DNA from: a virus
Length of the DNA: 60,067 bases
IMG/VR virus record: IMGVR_UViG_3300034523_000297
Location: 1 to 60,067 of that record
Strand: one strand, 5' to 3'
Shown here: piece after piece, positions 16,440 through 23,256 of the stretch
Layout of the letters: every line of letters begins with the position of its first letter
Position numbering within the stretch: position 1 is the first letter of the stretch
Translations under genes and position numbers: made by a program
Notes under the pieces: model-generated
Seen by the model: the letters and a program-made list of their open reading frames with translations, nothing else
Told to the model about the DNA's origin: nothing
The model's database searches: none

Positions 16440-16607
16440 TCATGCCCGTTGTTTTTGCTCATCCTGCATCTCCTGCTCCAAGGACTTCCTCAGCCGAAAA
16501 ACGATTTCGCCGCTCAGGCTGCGGCCGTTCTCCTCCGCACGCTGCTCCAGCTTTTGCCGCAGCGTGCAAAGCATCCGTACTGCCGTAGTGATTTTCTCGC
16601 TTCCCAT
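16440..16607 (-). CDS. arc: Arc-family ribbon-helix-helix repressor
   Basis: A 55-residue protein, too short for common gene-length cut-offs: MGSEKITTAVRMLCTLRQKL at the start, then EQRAEENGRSLSGEIVFRLRK. Residues 17-45 carry the Arc signature (AEENGRS, then S-x-EI-x-x-R). It lacks the Pro-led basic beta strand of classical Arc but has a strand-like KITTAVRM. In P22, Arc binds the ant promoter region and limits ant expression. Here it is directly upstream of ant on the same strand and divergent from an XRE repressor, so the immI logic is preserved. Confidence 0.75.
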   Translation of the reverse strand: MGSEKITTAVRMLCTLRQKLEQRAEENGRSLSGEIVFRLRKSLEQEMQDEQKQRA

Positions 16608-16612
16608 TACCC

Positions 16613-16664
16613 TGCTTCCTTTGCTTCATTTACAAGGACGATTCTTGCTTCCTTTGCTTCATTT
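16613..16664. repeat. 19-bp direct repeat in the immI-like control region
   Basis: TGCTTCCTTTGCTTCATTT occurs at 16613-16631 and again, identical, at 16646-16664, starts 33 bp apart (about three helical turns). It lies just upstream of the Arc-like gene, so it is a candidate for its operator pair or for promoter duplication. Confidence 0.7.
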
Positions 16665-16694
16665 GTCAAACACCAATGTGTCATTTGTTGCTTT

Positions 16695-16714
16695 GTACGT
16701 TTCTGGGAACGTAC
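16695..16714. promoter_or_regulatory. operator-like palindrome before the XRE repressor
   Basis: GTACGTT, a 6-nt spacer and AACGTAC form a perfect inverted repeat, with a smaller GTAC-GCT-GTAC palindrome continuing to 16721. It is 32 bp upstream of the repressor start and between the two divergent units, the expected place for an autoregulatory operator. Confidence 0.65.
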
Positions 16715-16746
16715 GCTGTACGCATGCAACAACCTTTGAGCGCTAA

Positions 16747-17235
16747 ATGACTGATCTCTTCGCTGACAAGCTAATCCGACTCCGCACGCAAAAAGGCCTT
16801 ACACAGAGGGACCTTGCCGCGATGGCCGGCCTTTCCTGGTCGCAGATATCGAAATACGAGTCGGGAAAATCGAAGCCCCGCAAGAAAGCTTTATGGGCGC
16901 TGGAGGAGGCGCTTGACTGTCCCGGTGAATTGTCCAGTCAGATAGAAGCCTCGGCAGACGGTACCCATGCAGCCAGCCCCACAATGCAAGATCGCCTAGT
17001 GGAAGCACTCCACTCGCTCGACCCCGAAATCCAAAAGAGATGGAAGGAAGAAGCTAGAGAAAAAGGGCTCAGCTATGAGGATTACATCTTCCGCAGTGTC
17101 AAAGCGAACATGCTGGAGATGTCGCGCGATGCCGAAAAACAGGGTGATAAGAAGACAGCTAACGTCTTGCGGATAGTGGCTCTTGCGCTTTTCCGGTGGA
17201 TGGAAGATCCGGGTGAATCCGCCGAAGATGACTAA
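16747..17235 (+). CDS. XRE-family repressor of the island immunity switch
   Basis: A 162-residue protein with an N-terminal XRE helix-turn-helix (residues 7-60; TQRDLAAMAGLSWSQISKYE contains the recognition region). The helical C-terminal part carries LVEALHSLDPEIQKRWKEEA and probably serves dimerisation. There is no peptidase domain, so it is not a LexA/CI-type self-cleaving repressor. No convincing ribosome binding site precedes the ATG, which suggests a leaderless or very short-leader mRNA, as for some phage repressors. It faces away from the arc-ant operon and occupies the position that mnt has in P22. Confidence 0.8.
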   Translation: MTDLFADKLIRLRTQKGLTQRDLAAMAGLSWSQISKYESGKSKPRKKALWALEEALDCPGELSSQIEASADGTHAASPTMQDRLVEALHSLDPEIQKRWKEEAREKGLSYEDYIFRSVKANMLEMSRDAEKQGDKKTANVLRIVALALFRWMEDPGESAEDD

Positions 17236-17303
17236 ACTGCAATGACACAAAACCTTAGCCCGGCCAAGCGCCGGGCTCCACATGTCACGCCAAGAGGTCA
17301 GCA

Positions 17304-17579
17304 GTGCAACGAGACTTCGCAAAGCTAAGGCAAGCACTTAAAGACCCTGCAGATGGGCCGTATGCTGTGGGAAAAATGCGTGAGCTCCTTGTTGATCTAC
17401 TGCGTGACTATCCAAGAGAGCGTTACCAGGTCGCCGATTTGCTTCTACCGCATGGGCGACCTATCAGCCAAAATTCGCGCAAGGTAGTTGACTACCTCAT
17501 CGACGTGCTCGAAAAAGGCAACATTGAGCCCAGTGGCATTCTCTACCTAGCTGACAGCTATAGGCTCATGTGCGGCTAG
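17304..17579 (+). CDS. hypothetical protein after the XRE repressor
   Basis: A 91-residue mostly helical protein with a GTG start preceded by AGAGG. It is 68 nt after the XRE gene in the same orientation. A 7-bp hairpin without a T-run lies between them (17257-17277), so it may be co-transcribed and partly attenuated. Family unknown. Confidence 0.6.
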   Translation: MQRDFAKLRQALKDPADGPYAVGKMRELLVDLLRDYPRERYQVADLLLPHGRPISQNSRKVVDYLIDVLEKGNIEPSGILYLADSYRLMCG

Positions 17580-17592
17580 GTCACCAGACACA

Positions 17593-17617
17593 AAAAGCCC
17601 AGCGCGGGGCTGGGCTT
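17593..17617. terminator. bidirectional terminator
   Basis: AAGCCCAGC and GCTGGGCTT arms with a 5-nt loop between two converging genes. The minus strand ends in five T and the plus strand in a short TT. Confidence 0.65.
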
Positions 17618-17623
17618 GGGAAG

Positions 17624-18085
17624 TCAGGTATAGATCCATTTGTGCGCCGGCAACCGGACGGAGTAGGCTTGGGCCTCTTCGGCAAACATCTCGCCCATCG
17701 CCCTCATCCCGACTATGTCATCCATGAGCTGGTGCCCTTTAGGGGTTAGCAAATCGACGAGCATTATGGGATGCAAATGAGCAGGGTACGTCAGATCTGG
17801 GATGCCGCCGTAAACTAGGATTTTGTCCGATGTATAGTCATCCTGGGGTCCGTTACGATCCCAGACCGCCTGCCATTGCCGCTCTACTGATTCCTCTTCC
17901 ATGTGAACATGGCGCAACCCCTGCTTTACCACCACGTCAGGGAACAAAAAACCTTTGTCGCGCCCAAAAATCCTGCCAAACTCGTTGGCTTGATCCATTT
18001 TGTAGGTTTGAAAATCCTGAGCGAGCTCAAGAGCTAAATCATCGCCAAGAGACCGAGCTAGCGGGCGACTGACGATAATCCTCAT
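17624..18085 (-). CDS. YafO-family toxin (probable ribosome-dependent mRNA interferase)
   Basis: A 153-residue protein. The segment DFQTYKMDQANEFGRIFGRD, then LRHVHM and later YPAHLHPIMLVDLLTP, follows the YafO layout: a YK-x(n)-FGRD turn followed by a His-containing strand. YafO toxins cut mRNA downstream of start codons on the ribosome. It starts at an ATG overlapping the stop of a small basic gene (ATGA), the usual antitoxin-toxin arrangement. In the island it could stabilise the insert or act in defence. Family call from motif memory. Confidence 0.7.
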   Translation of the reverse strand: MRIIVSRPLARSLGDDLALELAQDFQTYKMDQANEFGRIFGRDKGFLFPDVVVKQGLRHVHMEEESVERQWQAVWDRNGPQDDYTSDKILVYGGIPDLTYPAHLHPIMLVDLLTPKGHQLMDDIVGMRAMGEMFAEEAQAYSVRLPAHKWIYT

Positions 18086-18234
18086 TCACCACGCTGCTTA
18101 CGCACGCGTGCGACGAGACGCGCATCGCCTTCGGCGGCGACACGATTGAGAACGTCAGGGTTCAGATAGGCAGGACGCTTACCGCTCGGACGGCGTTCGC
18201 CGCGAGGGTTATGGGCACCGCTCTGATAGGACAT
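18082..18234 (-). CDS. probable antitoxin of the YafO-like pair
   Basis: A 50-residue basic protein starting MSYQSGAHNPRGERRPSGKR, rich in Arg. It precedes the toxin with a 4-nt overlap. In-frame starts further upstream (18258, 18279) lack ribosome sites. The small size and order fit an antitoxin. No known antitoxin family recognised. Confidence 0.55.
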   Translation of the reverse strand: MSYQSGAHNPRGERRPSGKRPAYLNPDVLNRVAAEGDARLVARVRKQRGE

Positions 18235-18269
18235 GATCACAGCTATTCTCCCTGCCATGCTTGGCAGTC

Positions 18270-18348
18270 GTTGAGTCATTAGTCAAATTTGATCAACCTG
18301 ACCTAATGATACTCAACGCTGAGCGACTATTCCACTTTTAGTGGAATA
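18270..18348. promoter_or_regulatory. two inverted repeats in the toxin-antitoxin promoter region
   Basis: An imperfect wide repeat (GTTGAGTCATTAGTC at 18270-18284 against GACCTAATGATACTCAAC at 18300-18317) and a perfect 9-bp palindrome TATTCCACT-TTT-AGTGGAATA at 18328-18348. Both lie upstream of the antitoxin, where such pairs bind to repress themselves. Confidence 0.5.
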
Positions 18349-18412
18349 CCACCTTGATGGACCATGGCCTGATTCCTATCAGGCGTCATTTCTCGCATCC
18401 GCCAAAGGAAGC

Positions 18413-18574
18413 TCATCTGGTAAGCGACTGCAGCCCTAACGCCTCTTCCAGGCGCGAAAGCCGACGCTCCAGCAGCTCATCTGCCCTGCGCTTCTCCTCG
18501 ATCATCGCTTCAGGCGAAAGCGGGGTATCACCCCGGGTCATATCCTGCTCACTCTCATCCTGTTGCTCTGCCAT
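18413..18574 (-). CDS. small acidic helical protein
   Basis: A 53-residue protein starting MAEQQDESEQDMTRG. The ATG at 18574 follows AGGGG at 9-nt spacing. The C-terminal half is an amphipathic helix ending LERRLSRLEEALGLQSLTR. This tail resembles the end of the protein at 9145-9717. Coding is supported by the ribosome site and the protein-like composition only. Confidence 0.5.
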   Translation of the reverse strand: MAEQQDESEQDMTRGDTPLSPEAMIEEKRRADELLERRLSRLEEALGLQSLTR

Positions 18575-18739
18575 GTTTACGCCCCTGTTTTCTGTAGGTG
18601 ACTTAAGCTCACCGAGCTGGATGGAATCCCAGTAGCCGTTGACCTAGGCGCCGTAGTAGCGTTTCGCCTCCCATCACCCGCTCCGGTCCACTGCCGGCAA
18701 GCCTATGGACCTGGGCGATTATGACCTTGGAGGTCAACT

Positions 18740-18991
18740 ATGGCAGAGCCAATAACCCAGCAGACCTTGATCGATACGCTGGAGCTATTCAGCAAGCATG
18801 CGAATGATGAAATCGATCGCGGGCAGCTTTTGAATGCCGTGAACTACCGCGCCGCCCAGATACTATCCGAACGACACCTCATTGGTTTCCGATTCACGAA
18901 AATGGTGACTGGGAGGTACGTAGCGCGCAAAAAAGGTCCAGTGCTCACTCCGCTGGGAGAAAAGGAACTAGAGAACATTCGCTCGAGATAG
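18740..18991 (+). CDS. hypothetical protein
   Basis: An 83-residue protein starting MAEPITQQTLIDTLELF with GGAGG upstream at good spacing. The sequence looks like a small winged-helix or helical DNA-binding domain (RAAQILSERHLIGFRF, then VLTPLGEKELENIR, resembling the wing and last helix). It is transcribed opposite to its neighbours, as expected for a moron or regulator. The 165 bases before it show no other feature. Confidence 0.55.
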   Translation: MAEPITQQTLIDTLELFSKHANDEIDRGQLLNAVNYRAAQILSERHLIGFRFTKMVTGRYVARKKGPVLTPLGEKELENIRSR

Positions 18992-18997
18992 CGTTCG

Positions 18998-19273
18998 CTA
19001 CACCTGCGTCGCGCTGTTGCTAGCACGGCGCAGTTCTTCGCCCAACCCTTCCATGTCGAGCCACAGCTTGGTTATCTCGCCCTGCAATCTGCCGGCTAGG
19101 CCACTAAGTTCAGAGCCTTCAGAGGTATCCCAGAAGCCATCCTTGAGCATTTCTGACATGGCGATTACGCCGCGTTCAAGCTCTTTTAGCCTGGCCAGGT
19201 CTTCCTCTTCGCTTTGAGTTGTCGGCGATGGAAGCTTAGGCAACACAGCGGGAAATGGTTGATTTCCAGTCAT
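18998..19273 (-). CDS. hypothetical protein next to the tail assembly chaperone
   Basis: A 91-residue helical, acidic protein (ARLKELERGVIAMSEMLKD). It lies 14 nt after the GT frame, so it is probably co-transcribed with the tail genes. It may be a small tail-assembly accessory protein or the first gene of the island. Family unknown. Confidence 0.5.
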   Translation of the reverse strand: MTGNQPFPAVLPKLPSPTTQSEEEDLARLKELERGVIAMSEMLKDGFWDTSEGSELSGLAGRLQGEITKLWLDMEGLGEELRRASNSATQV

Positions 19274-19287
19274 ACTAGATCCTCTGT

Positions 19288-20018
19288 TTAGTCCTCGTCT
19301 TCCGCAAGTGCGGCCTCATCCAAGGCGAATATCACCTCGTCGACGAGCCGCCTGGGCAAGGGCAACGGGTGCACCTCAAGCCAGTCAGTGATCTCCCGCG
19401 CAGATAGCCTCAGCGGCTGTACTGCTGCTGCGCCCACCAGGTAGCGCCGGCCGCGCGCCGCATTTCGGAACGCGTTTAGCAGGCTGCCGGTGATCACATC
19501 CAGTTCCGGCTCATCCGGTACCGCGATTCGCAGCTTCTGGTAGATTAGGCTTCGCTTTTCGGTTCGCTGGCCCCAGGTTCGCTCCCATTGGAAGCGCTCG
19601 ACTGCTTTCCCTTGATGTCGTCCTGCTCCTTCTTGTTGTCAGCGGCAATGGCGGCAGCCCGCCTGATGGCGAATAGGAAAAAGTCGATATCACCGCGCAG
19701 CATATCTGCGCCAACAGTTTCGCTGTAGGCCAGCGGCTTGCCCTTCTCGTCCTGGGCGCCCTGCCAATCTCGGACGATGAACTGGGCCAGCAACATGCAG
19801 TGGTTGTCGTGCTCGGTCTTCTCCCCCTCGATCACGCCAACGCTACCTTCGCCGAACTGGGCGTCATTTCGGGCCAGGCGACGGCGCATACGCTCAAGGG
19901 CAACCTGGTACTGCTCGTTGTCCAGCGGCATCAGCAGGACCTTGGTGTCAGAATCGTATTCTTCCCAGCGCGCCTCTGCGCTCTTGGTGGTGCCGACCTT
20001 CTTCAGCTTGAGAGCCAT
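19288..20018 (-). CDS. GT: tail assembly chaperone GT fusion by -1 frameshift
   Basis: The G frame carries the heptamer GGGAAAG (minus strand 19611 to 19605), read as G-GGA-AAG. This is the same slippery sequence that lambda uses. Slipping back one base continues in an open frame to the stop at 19288, giving about 138 G residues plus about 105 T residues (243 in total). The T part includes RSLIYQKLRIAVPDEPELD and an acidic end. The fusion helps load the tape measure during tail assembly. The start is shared with G at 20018. Confidence 0.85.
19545..20018 (-). CDS. G: tail assembly chaperone G (unshifted product)
   Basis: A 157-residue protein (MALKLKKVGTTKSAEARWEE) following the tail tube gene. 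The C-terminal region is Lys/Ser/Glu-rich and probably disordered. Normal termination at 19545 gives G; a fraction of ribosomes shift at 19605-19611 to make GT. This is the conserved layout of lambda-like siphoviruses. Usually the tape measure gene follows, but here the island intervenes. Confidence 0.85.
   Translation of the reverse strand: MALKLKKVGTTKSAEARWEEYDSDTKVLLMPLDNEQYQVALERMRRRLARNDAQFGEGSVGVIEGEKTEHDNHCMLLAQFIVRDWQGAQDEKGKPLAYSETVGADMLRGDIDFFLFAIRRAAAIAADNKKEQDDIKGKQSSASNGSEPGASEPKSEA
19605..19611 (-). promoter_or_regulatory. programmed -1 frameshift site GGGAAAG
   Basis: The heptamer lies in frame as G-GGA-AAG within codons for Lys-Gly-Lys of G. After slippage the frame stays open for 105 codons, while the zero frame stops 57 nt further on. 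Confidence 0.85.
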
Positions 20019-20093
20019 GAATCATCCTCACGCCACGCCATAAAAGGGCCGCCCCGGGCGGCGTTATCCCGGGACGGTCAAAGGTTATGCTGG

Positions 20094-21257
20094 TTACGCG
20101 GTGACCGTGATCGCCGAAGTCGCGGTTTTGGTCGGGTCCGACACGCTAGTGGCGGTGATGACTGCCGAGCCAGCAGCAACGCCGGTGACCAGGCCAGACG
20201 AGTTGACAGTGGCAATCGACGGGTCCGAGCTGCCCCAGGTAACTTCCTGAGAAGCGCCAGATGGCAGCGCAGATGCTGACAACTGGCGGGTCGCGGCTAC
20301 TGCAATCGAAGCGGTAGACGGGGTGACTGACACGCTGGTGACGGGCACGAACGGCACGCGGGTGATGGTCGGGGCCTGCTTGGCAACGGTCCAGTTCAAG
20401 GTCACTTCGATCAGGTCACGCTTACCACCATTCGGCAGATCGCCATCGACCTCAATCGCCGGGAAGGACAGCTCATAGCGGTTGCCCAGGCTATCAGTGA
20501 TCGGGAACTCGGCCGCGATAGTTTTCCGGGTGAACGTGTTCTTCCAGATTTGCCAGGCGCGGCTCGACCAGGCCAGGGTGATGGTGCCGGTGATGGCTGC
20601 CTCAGTCGCGATCTGCGCCCCCGGCCCGAGCTTGCCGCTGCCAATGCAGCGCTGCGCCTGGAGGCTGTTGTCCAGATTTACGGTAAGCGCCGAAACGCAC
20701 GCCACACCTTCCAGGCTCTGCCCGTCGACCGAGATGCTACCAATGTTCAAATTGCTCATGAACGGCGTGGTTGTAGGCGGGCTTATGGTGCCTACGGTAT
20801 TGGTGTCGCCGTCGGCATAGTCCAGGCCAGCCATGGTGAAGGTGGCGGTGATCTTGCCGTCGGACGGGATGTCCAGGGCGAAGACCGAAACGTGCATGCC
20901 GCGGAACAAGGTGTACACGCTCACGTCGTTGAAGTTTTTCGCGACACTGAATGTCCGTCGAGTGCTGCCTACGGTCAGAACGTCATCAGTCCAGGTTCCG
21001 TAGAAGGCCGCCTCCAGCAGCTTATCGAAGGTGCCATAGGACAGCTCGCCAACCAGATCGCCTTGAATATTGGCGCTGGATACGACCGAACCCTGGCTGA
21101 TCCGTGAATCGGTGATCTCATCACTAACCTGAGTGCTCACTGTCGGCGACAGGGTGTTACCGGTTAGGCGCAAGGTATCCCAGGCCCCAGTGGCTGGGGT
21201 TACACCCGGAGAGAGCTCAGTGATCATGTAACTTGTGACTTGGGCGCCGCTGCTCAT
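20094..21257 (-). CDS. major tail tube protein with C-terminal Ig-like (BIG2) domain
   Basis: A 387-residue protein. The first 300 residues have the features of lambda V-type tube proteins. The last 80 (VSVTPSTASIAVAATRQLSA, then ATVNSSGLVTGVAAGSAVITAT in parts) are a bacterial Ig-like group 2 domain, a common decoration on the outside of phage tails that may stick weakly to cell surface sugars. It precedes G and follows the terminator-like genes, as expected. The ATG at 21257 is the only sensible start. Confidence 0.88.
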   Translation of the reverse strand: MSSGAQVTSYMITELSPGVTPATGAWDTLRLTGNTLSPTVSTQVSDEITDSRISQGSVVSSANIQGDLVGELSYGTFDKLLEAAFYGTWTDDVLTVGSTRRTFSVAKNFNDVSVYTLFRGMHVSVFALDIPSDGKITATFTMAGLDYADGDTNTVGTISPPTTTPFMSNLNIGSISVDGQSLEGVACVSALTVNLDNSLQAQRCIGSGKLGPGAQIATEAAITGTITLAWSSRAWQIWKNTFTRKTIAAEFPITDSLGNRYELSFPAIEVDGDLPNGGKRDLIEVTLNWTVAKQAPTITRVPFVPVTSVSVTPSTASIAVAATRQLSASALPSGASQEVTWGSSDPSIATVNSSGLVTGVAAGSAVITATSVSDPTKTATSAITVTA

Positions 21258-21280
21258 GGGTTATCTCCGTTCTGCGGGCA

Positions 21281-21304
21281 TAAAAAAACCCGCTCGCGGC
21301 GGGT
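21281..21304 (-). terminator. intrinsic terminator before the tail tube gene
   Basis: ACCCGC and GCGGGT with a 5-nt loop, followed by seven T on the minus strand. It lies between the tail terminator gene and the tube gene and may adjust expression of the very abundant tube protein. Confidence 0.65.
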
Positions 21305-21323
21305 GGGGTCATGGTCTTTCTGG

Positions 21324-21746
21324 TCAGCCGGCGCGGAACCGGACGTTTACGTTGTATTGGCGGAAGCCTTCCAACTCGTCAGCGTCAACAACACCAGTTT
21401 CGATGCACTCGAGCCCTCCTGAGCTCCAGTACGAGAAATGCGCCTCCAGGGCGTCAGCTAGTGCATTCAGACCCTTAATCCCGGTCTGCTCCCGGGCAAA
21501 GCACTGGACGACGATCATGCCAGGCTTCCGTGTGTGCGGGCGATCAGCCATACCGGCCATGAATGGCGTTGCATAGGCTATGTTCAGCCGGCACCAAAGA
21601 CCTGATGCGGGGGGCTTGAAAGTCCCTGAGGTGTCCTTGTCTTTGGCTTGAAACTGGGCGTTTGGGTAGTAAATCCTGTCCTGCTCGATGCCCGGAAAGG
21701 CCCTCATGCGCAGGATTATTGCGTCGTAGATTTCACTGTAAGTCAT
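21324..21746 (-). CDS. tail terminator protein (U-like, DUF4128 type)
   Basis: A 140-residue protein (MTYSEIYDAIILRMRAFPGI). Its size, an N-terminal helix followed by a beta sheet with MIVVQCFAREQTG, and position before the tube protein match lambda gpU-type terminators, which cap the tail and join it to the head. The start overlaps the upstream stop. Confidence 0.75.
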   Translation of the reverse strand: MTYSEIYDAIILRMRAFPGIEQDRIYYPNAQFQAKDKDTSGTFKPPASGLWCRLNIAYATPFMAGMADRPHTRKPGMIVVQCFAREQTGIKGLNALADALEAHFSYWSSGGLECIETGVVDADELEGFRQYNVNVRFRAG

Positions 21747-22123
21747 GATGCATACGCCGCCGCTACGCTGGTAAAGGCAAGCCCAAATACACCGCTTGGA
21801 GCCTGCTTAGAGTGGCCATTTTCAAGGCGCTCGGCATATGCCAAGTTATTTTGCAGAAAGACCAGGCTGTATGGCTTCAACCCTTCCAGGATCGTTTGGC
21901 CGGCTGCCAAGGTCGCCCCGCCGCCTTTGTCCGTCTTGTCGACGGTGGCGAACACCGGAGAGCCGATGCTAACTATGGTGTTTCCACGAAAACGCCCGGT
22001 ATCTACCGGAGATCTGAGAACAATCTCCCCAAGAATCGCCATGGCAATGATTCGAGTCTGCCTGGCCAGGTCGCTCTCGATCTGATCCATGAAGGCTGTT
22101 GGCGACATCGACCAGCCGGCCAT
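21743..22123 (-). CDS. HK97 gp10-like tail completion/neck protein (Z-like)
   Basis: A 126-residue protein. The ATG at 22123 follows AGGAGG at 5-nt spacing and overlaps the upstream stop (TGATG). SPVDTGRFRGNTIVSIG and the end (YAERLENGHSKQAPSGVFG) are the hallmark pattern of the HK97 gp10/lambda Z family. It acts in finishing the tail before joining the head. Confidence 0.85.
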   Translation of the reverse strand: MAGWSMSPTAFMDQIESDLARQTRIIAMAILGEIVLRSPVDTGRFRGNTIVSIGSPVFATVDKTDKGGGATLAAGQTILEGLKPYSLVFLQNNLAYAERLENGHSKQAPSGVFGLAFTSVAAAYAS

Positions 22124-22509
22124 CACAACCTCCTGAGCTGAAGGCGGTATGTGGCCGATGCTGGGTCAGCCCGGGCGGTCTTGACTTCGTAGGTGAGCTG
22201 CTTCGCACGATCCATCAGGTCAGGCGCGATTACCTTGTGGCCAACATCAGGCACATCGGTTATCTCATTGGCGAGGACCGTCAGGCGGAGATCGCCGACC
22301 AAGATGTTGATGTTGTCGATCCGCCGATCCTCGTAGCGAGACAGCACGCCACGGCCCGTATAGGTCACTGGCTGCGCCGTGCTGACCTCCTCGACCGGAT
22401 CCCAATCGCCAGACCCCATATACTCGCCCGTGAAGTTCACGACCGCATCAGCCAAGTCCGTGTTGAAAGCTTCAGCCAGGTCAGCCTGCAGTTCATCGCG
22501 AAGTCCCAT
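22123..22509 (-). CDS. head-tail joining protein (FII-like position)
   Basis: A 128-residue protein (MGLRDELQADLAEAFN) with a beta-rich middle (YTGRGVLSRYEDRRIDNIN). Order between the DnaT-like connector and the gp10-like protein places it as the head completion or stopper protein. The specific family is not certain. Confidence 0.65.
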   Translation of the reverse strand: MGLRDELQADLAEAFNTDLADAVVNFTGEYMGSGDWDPVEEVSTAQPVTYTGRGVLSRYEDRRIDNINILVGDLRLTVLANEITDVPDVGHKVIAPDLMDRAKQLTYEVKTARADPASATYRLQLRRL

Positions 22510-22510
22510 A

Positions 22511-22882
22511 TCAGCCCCTCACGATTTTGGTCTGGCCGCTGCTGTTCAGGTAATGCGCCAGCAGAGCCAGGGCGAACGATTCGCCTGCGCTGATGGTGCG
22601 GGAGGATTCCGAATAGGTTTTGCTGCTGGAAACCCCGTCAGCGTTGACCGACTTGGCCAGCACACCGGTTTCCTTCCTGCCGTAGATGTTGCCCGCCGCA
22701 GCCTCCCGGGCGATCTCGGCGCCTGCCTGAATCACGTCATCCGGAACCGGATCGAACTCAGGAAGGCCGAGATTGGTGAGCCAGGTATTGGCCATCAGCA
22801 CCGCCCGGGCCTTCTGGTCGTCTGGCGCCCAGGCAGGCCCAAGCAGGGCGTCTACCTGCTCGACGGTGATGTAGATGGTCAT
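22511..22882 (-). CDS. head-tail connector, DnaT-like (gp6-type adaptor)
   Basis: A 123-residue protein starting MTIYITVEQVDALLGP. This family is often labelled DnaT-like ssDNA-binding protein in prophage annotations, but its location just after the coat protein region and its helical layout (KARAVLMANTWLTNLG) fit the adaptor ring of the head-tail connector. It overlaps the upstream gene by one base. Confidence 0.75.
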   Translation of the reverse strand: MTIYITVEQVDALLGPAWAPDDQKARAVLMANTWLTNLGLPEFDPVPDDVIQAGAEIAREAAAGNIYGRKETGVLAKSVNADGVSSSKTYSESSRTISAGESFALALLAHYLNSSGQTKIVRG

Positions 22883-23208
22883 TACGCGGCCTCGTCCAGC
22901 AGCTTCTGCAGGTCTTCCAGGGTGACGGCGGCAGCGAAGTCGACGCCTTTTTCGGTCAGCTTGGCCTTCAGGTCGTCAGCCTTGGCAGCGTCATCGAGCA
23001 GCTTCTGAAGCTCAGGCTTCTTGGCCTTTTCATCGAACTGAATGCCCTTGGCGGTCAGCGCGGCGCGGATATCGTCGATGGTCGGGGCCTTCTTGGGCTT
23101 CTCGGCCTCGTCCAGCACCTCATGGAAGTCCGGATTGAAGTCTTCCTCGTTGATGTGCACGAAGTCGCCCTGCCCTTCGCCCCACGGCTTCACCTTGATC
23201 AATTTCAT
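22882..23208 (-). CDS. HeH/LEM-domain protein next to the coat gene
   Basis: A 108-residue protein. Two short helical repeats (IDDIRAALTAKGIQFDEKAK and LKAKLTEKGVDFAAAVTLED) have the helix-extended-loop-helix form found in small proteins beside phage coat genes. It probably decorates or assists the head. It lies 48 nt after the coat gene. Confidence 0.7.
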   Translation of the reverse strand: MKLIKVKPWGEGQGDFVHINEEDFNPDFHEVLDEAEKPKKAPTIDDIRAALTAKGIQFDEKAKKPELQKLLDDAAKADDLKAKLTEKGVDFAAAVTLEDLQKLLDEAA

Positions 23209-23227
23209 GCGCTTCTCCAGCGAAAGT

Positions 23228-23243
23228 TAGGGGCCCGAAGGCC
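23228..23243 (-). terminator. hairpin after the coat protein gene
   Basis: GGGGCC-TTCG-GGCCCC on the minus strand, followed only by a weak TAACTT. It may act as a partial terminator or stabilise the coat mRNA 3' end. Confidence 0.45.
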
Positions 23244-23256
23244 CCGGGCAGGTTGA

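Noticed and set aside
16370-16462. 31-residue N-terminal extension of Ant
   Set aside because: It would overlap the Arc-like gene and translate the leader hairpin. The ATG at 16369 fits the known start of the P22 AR domain.
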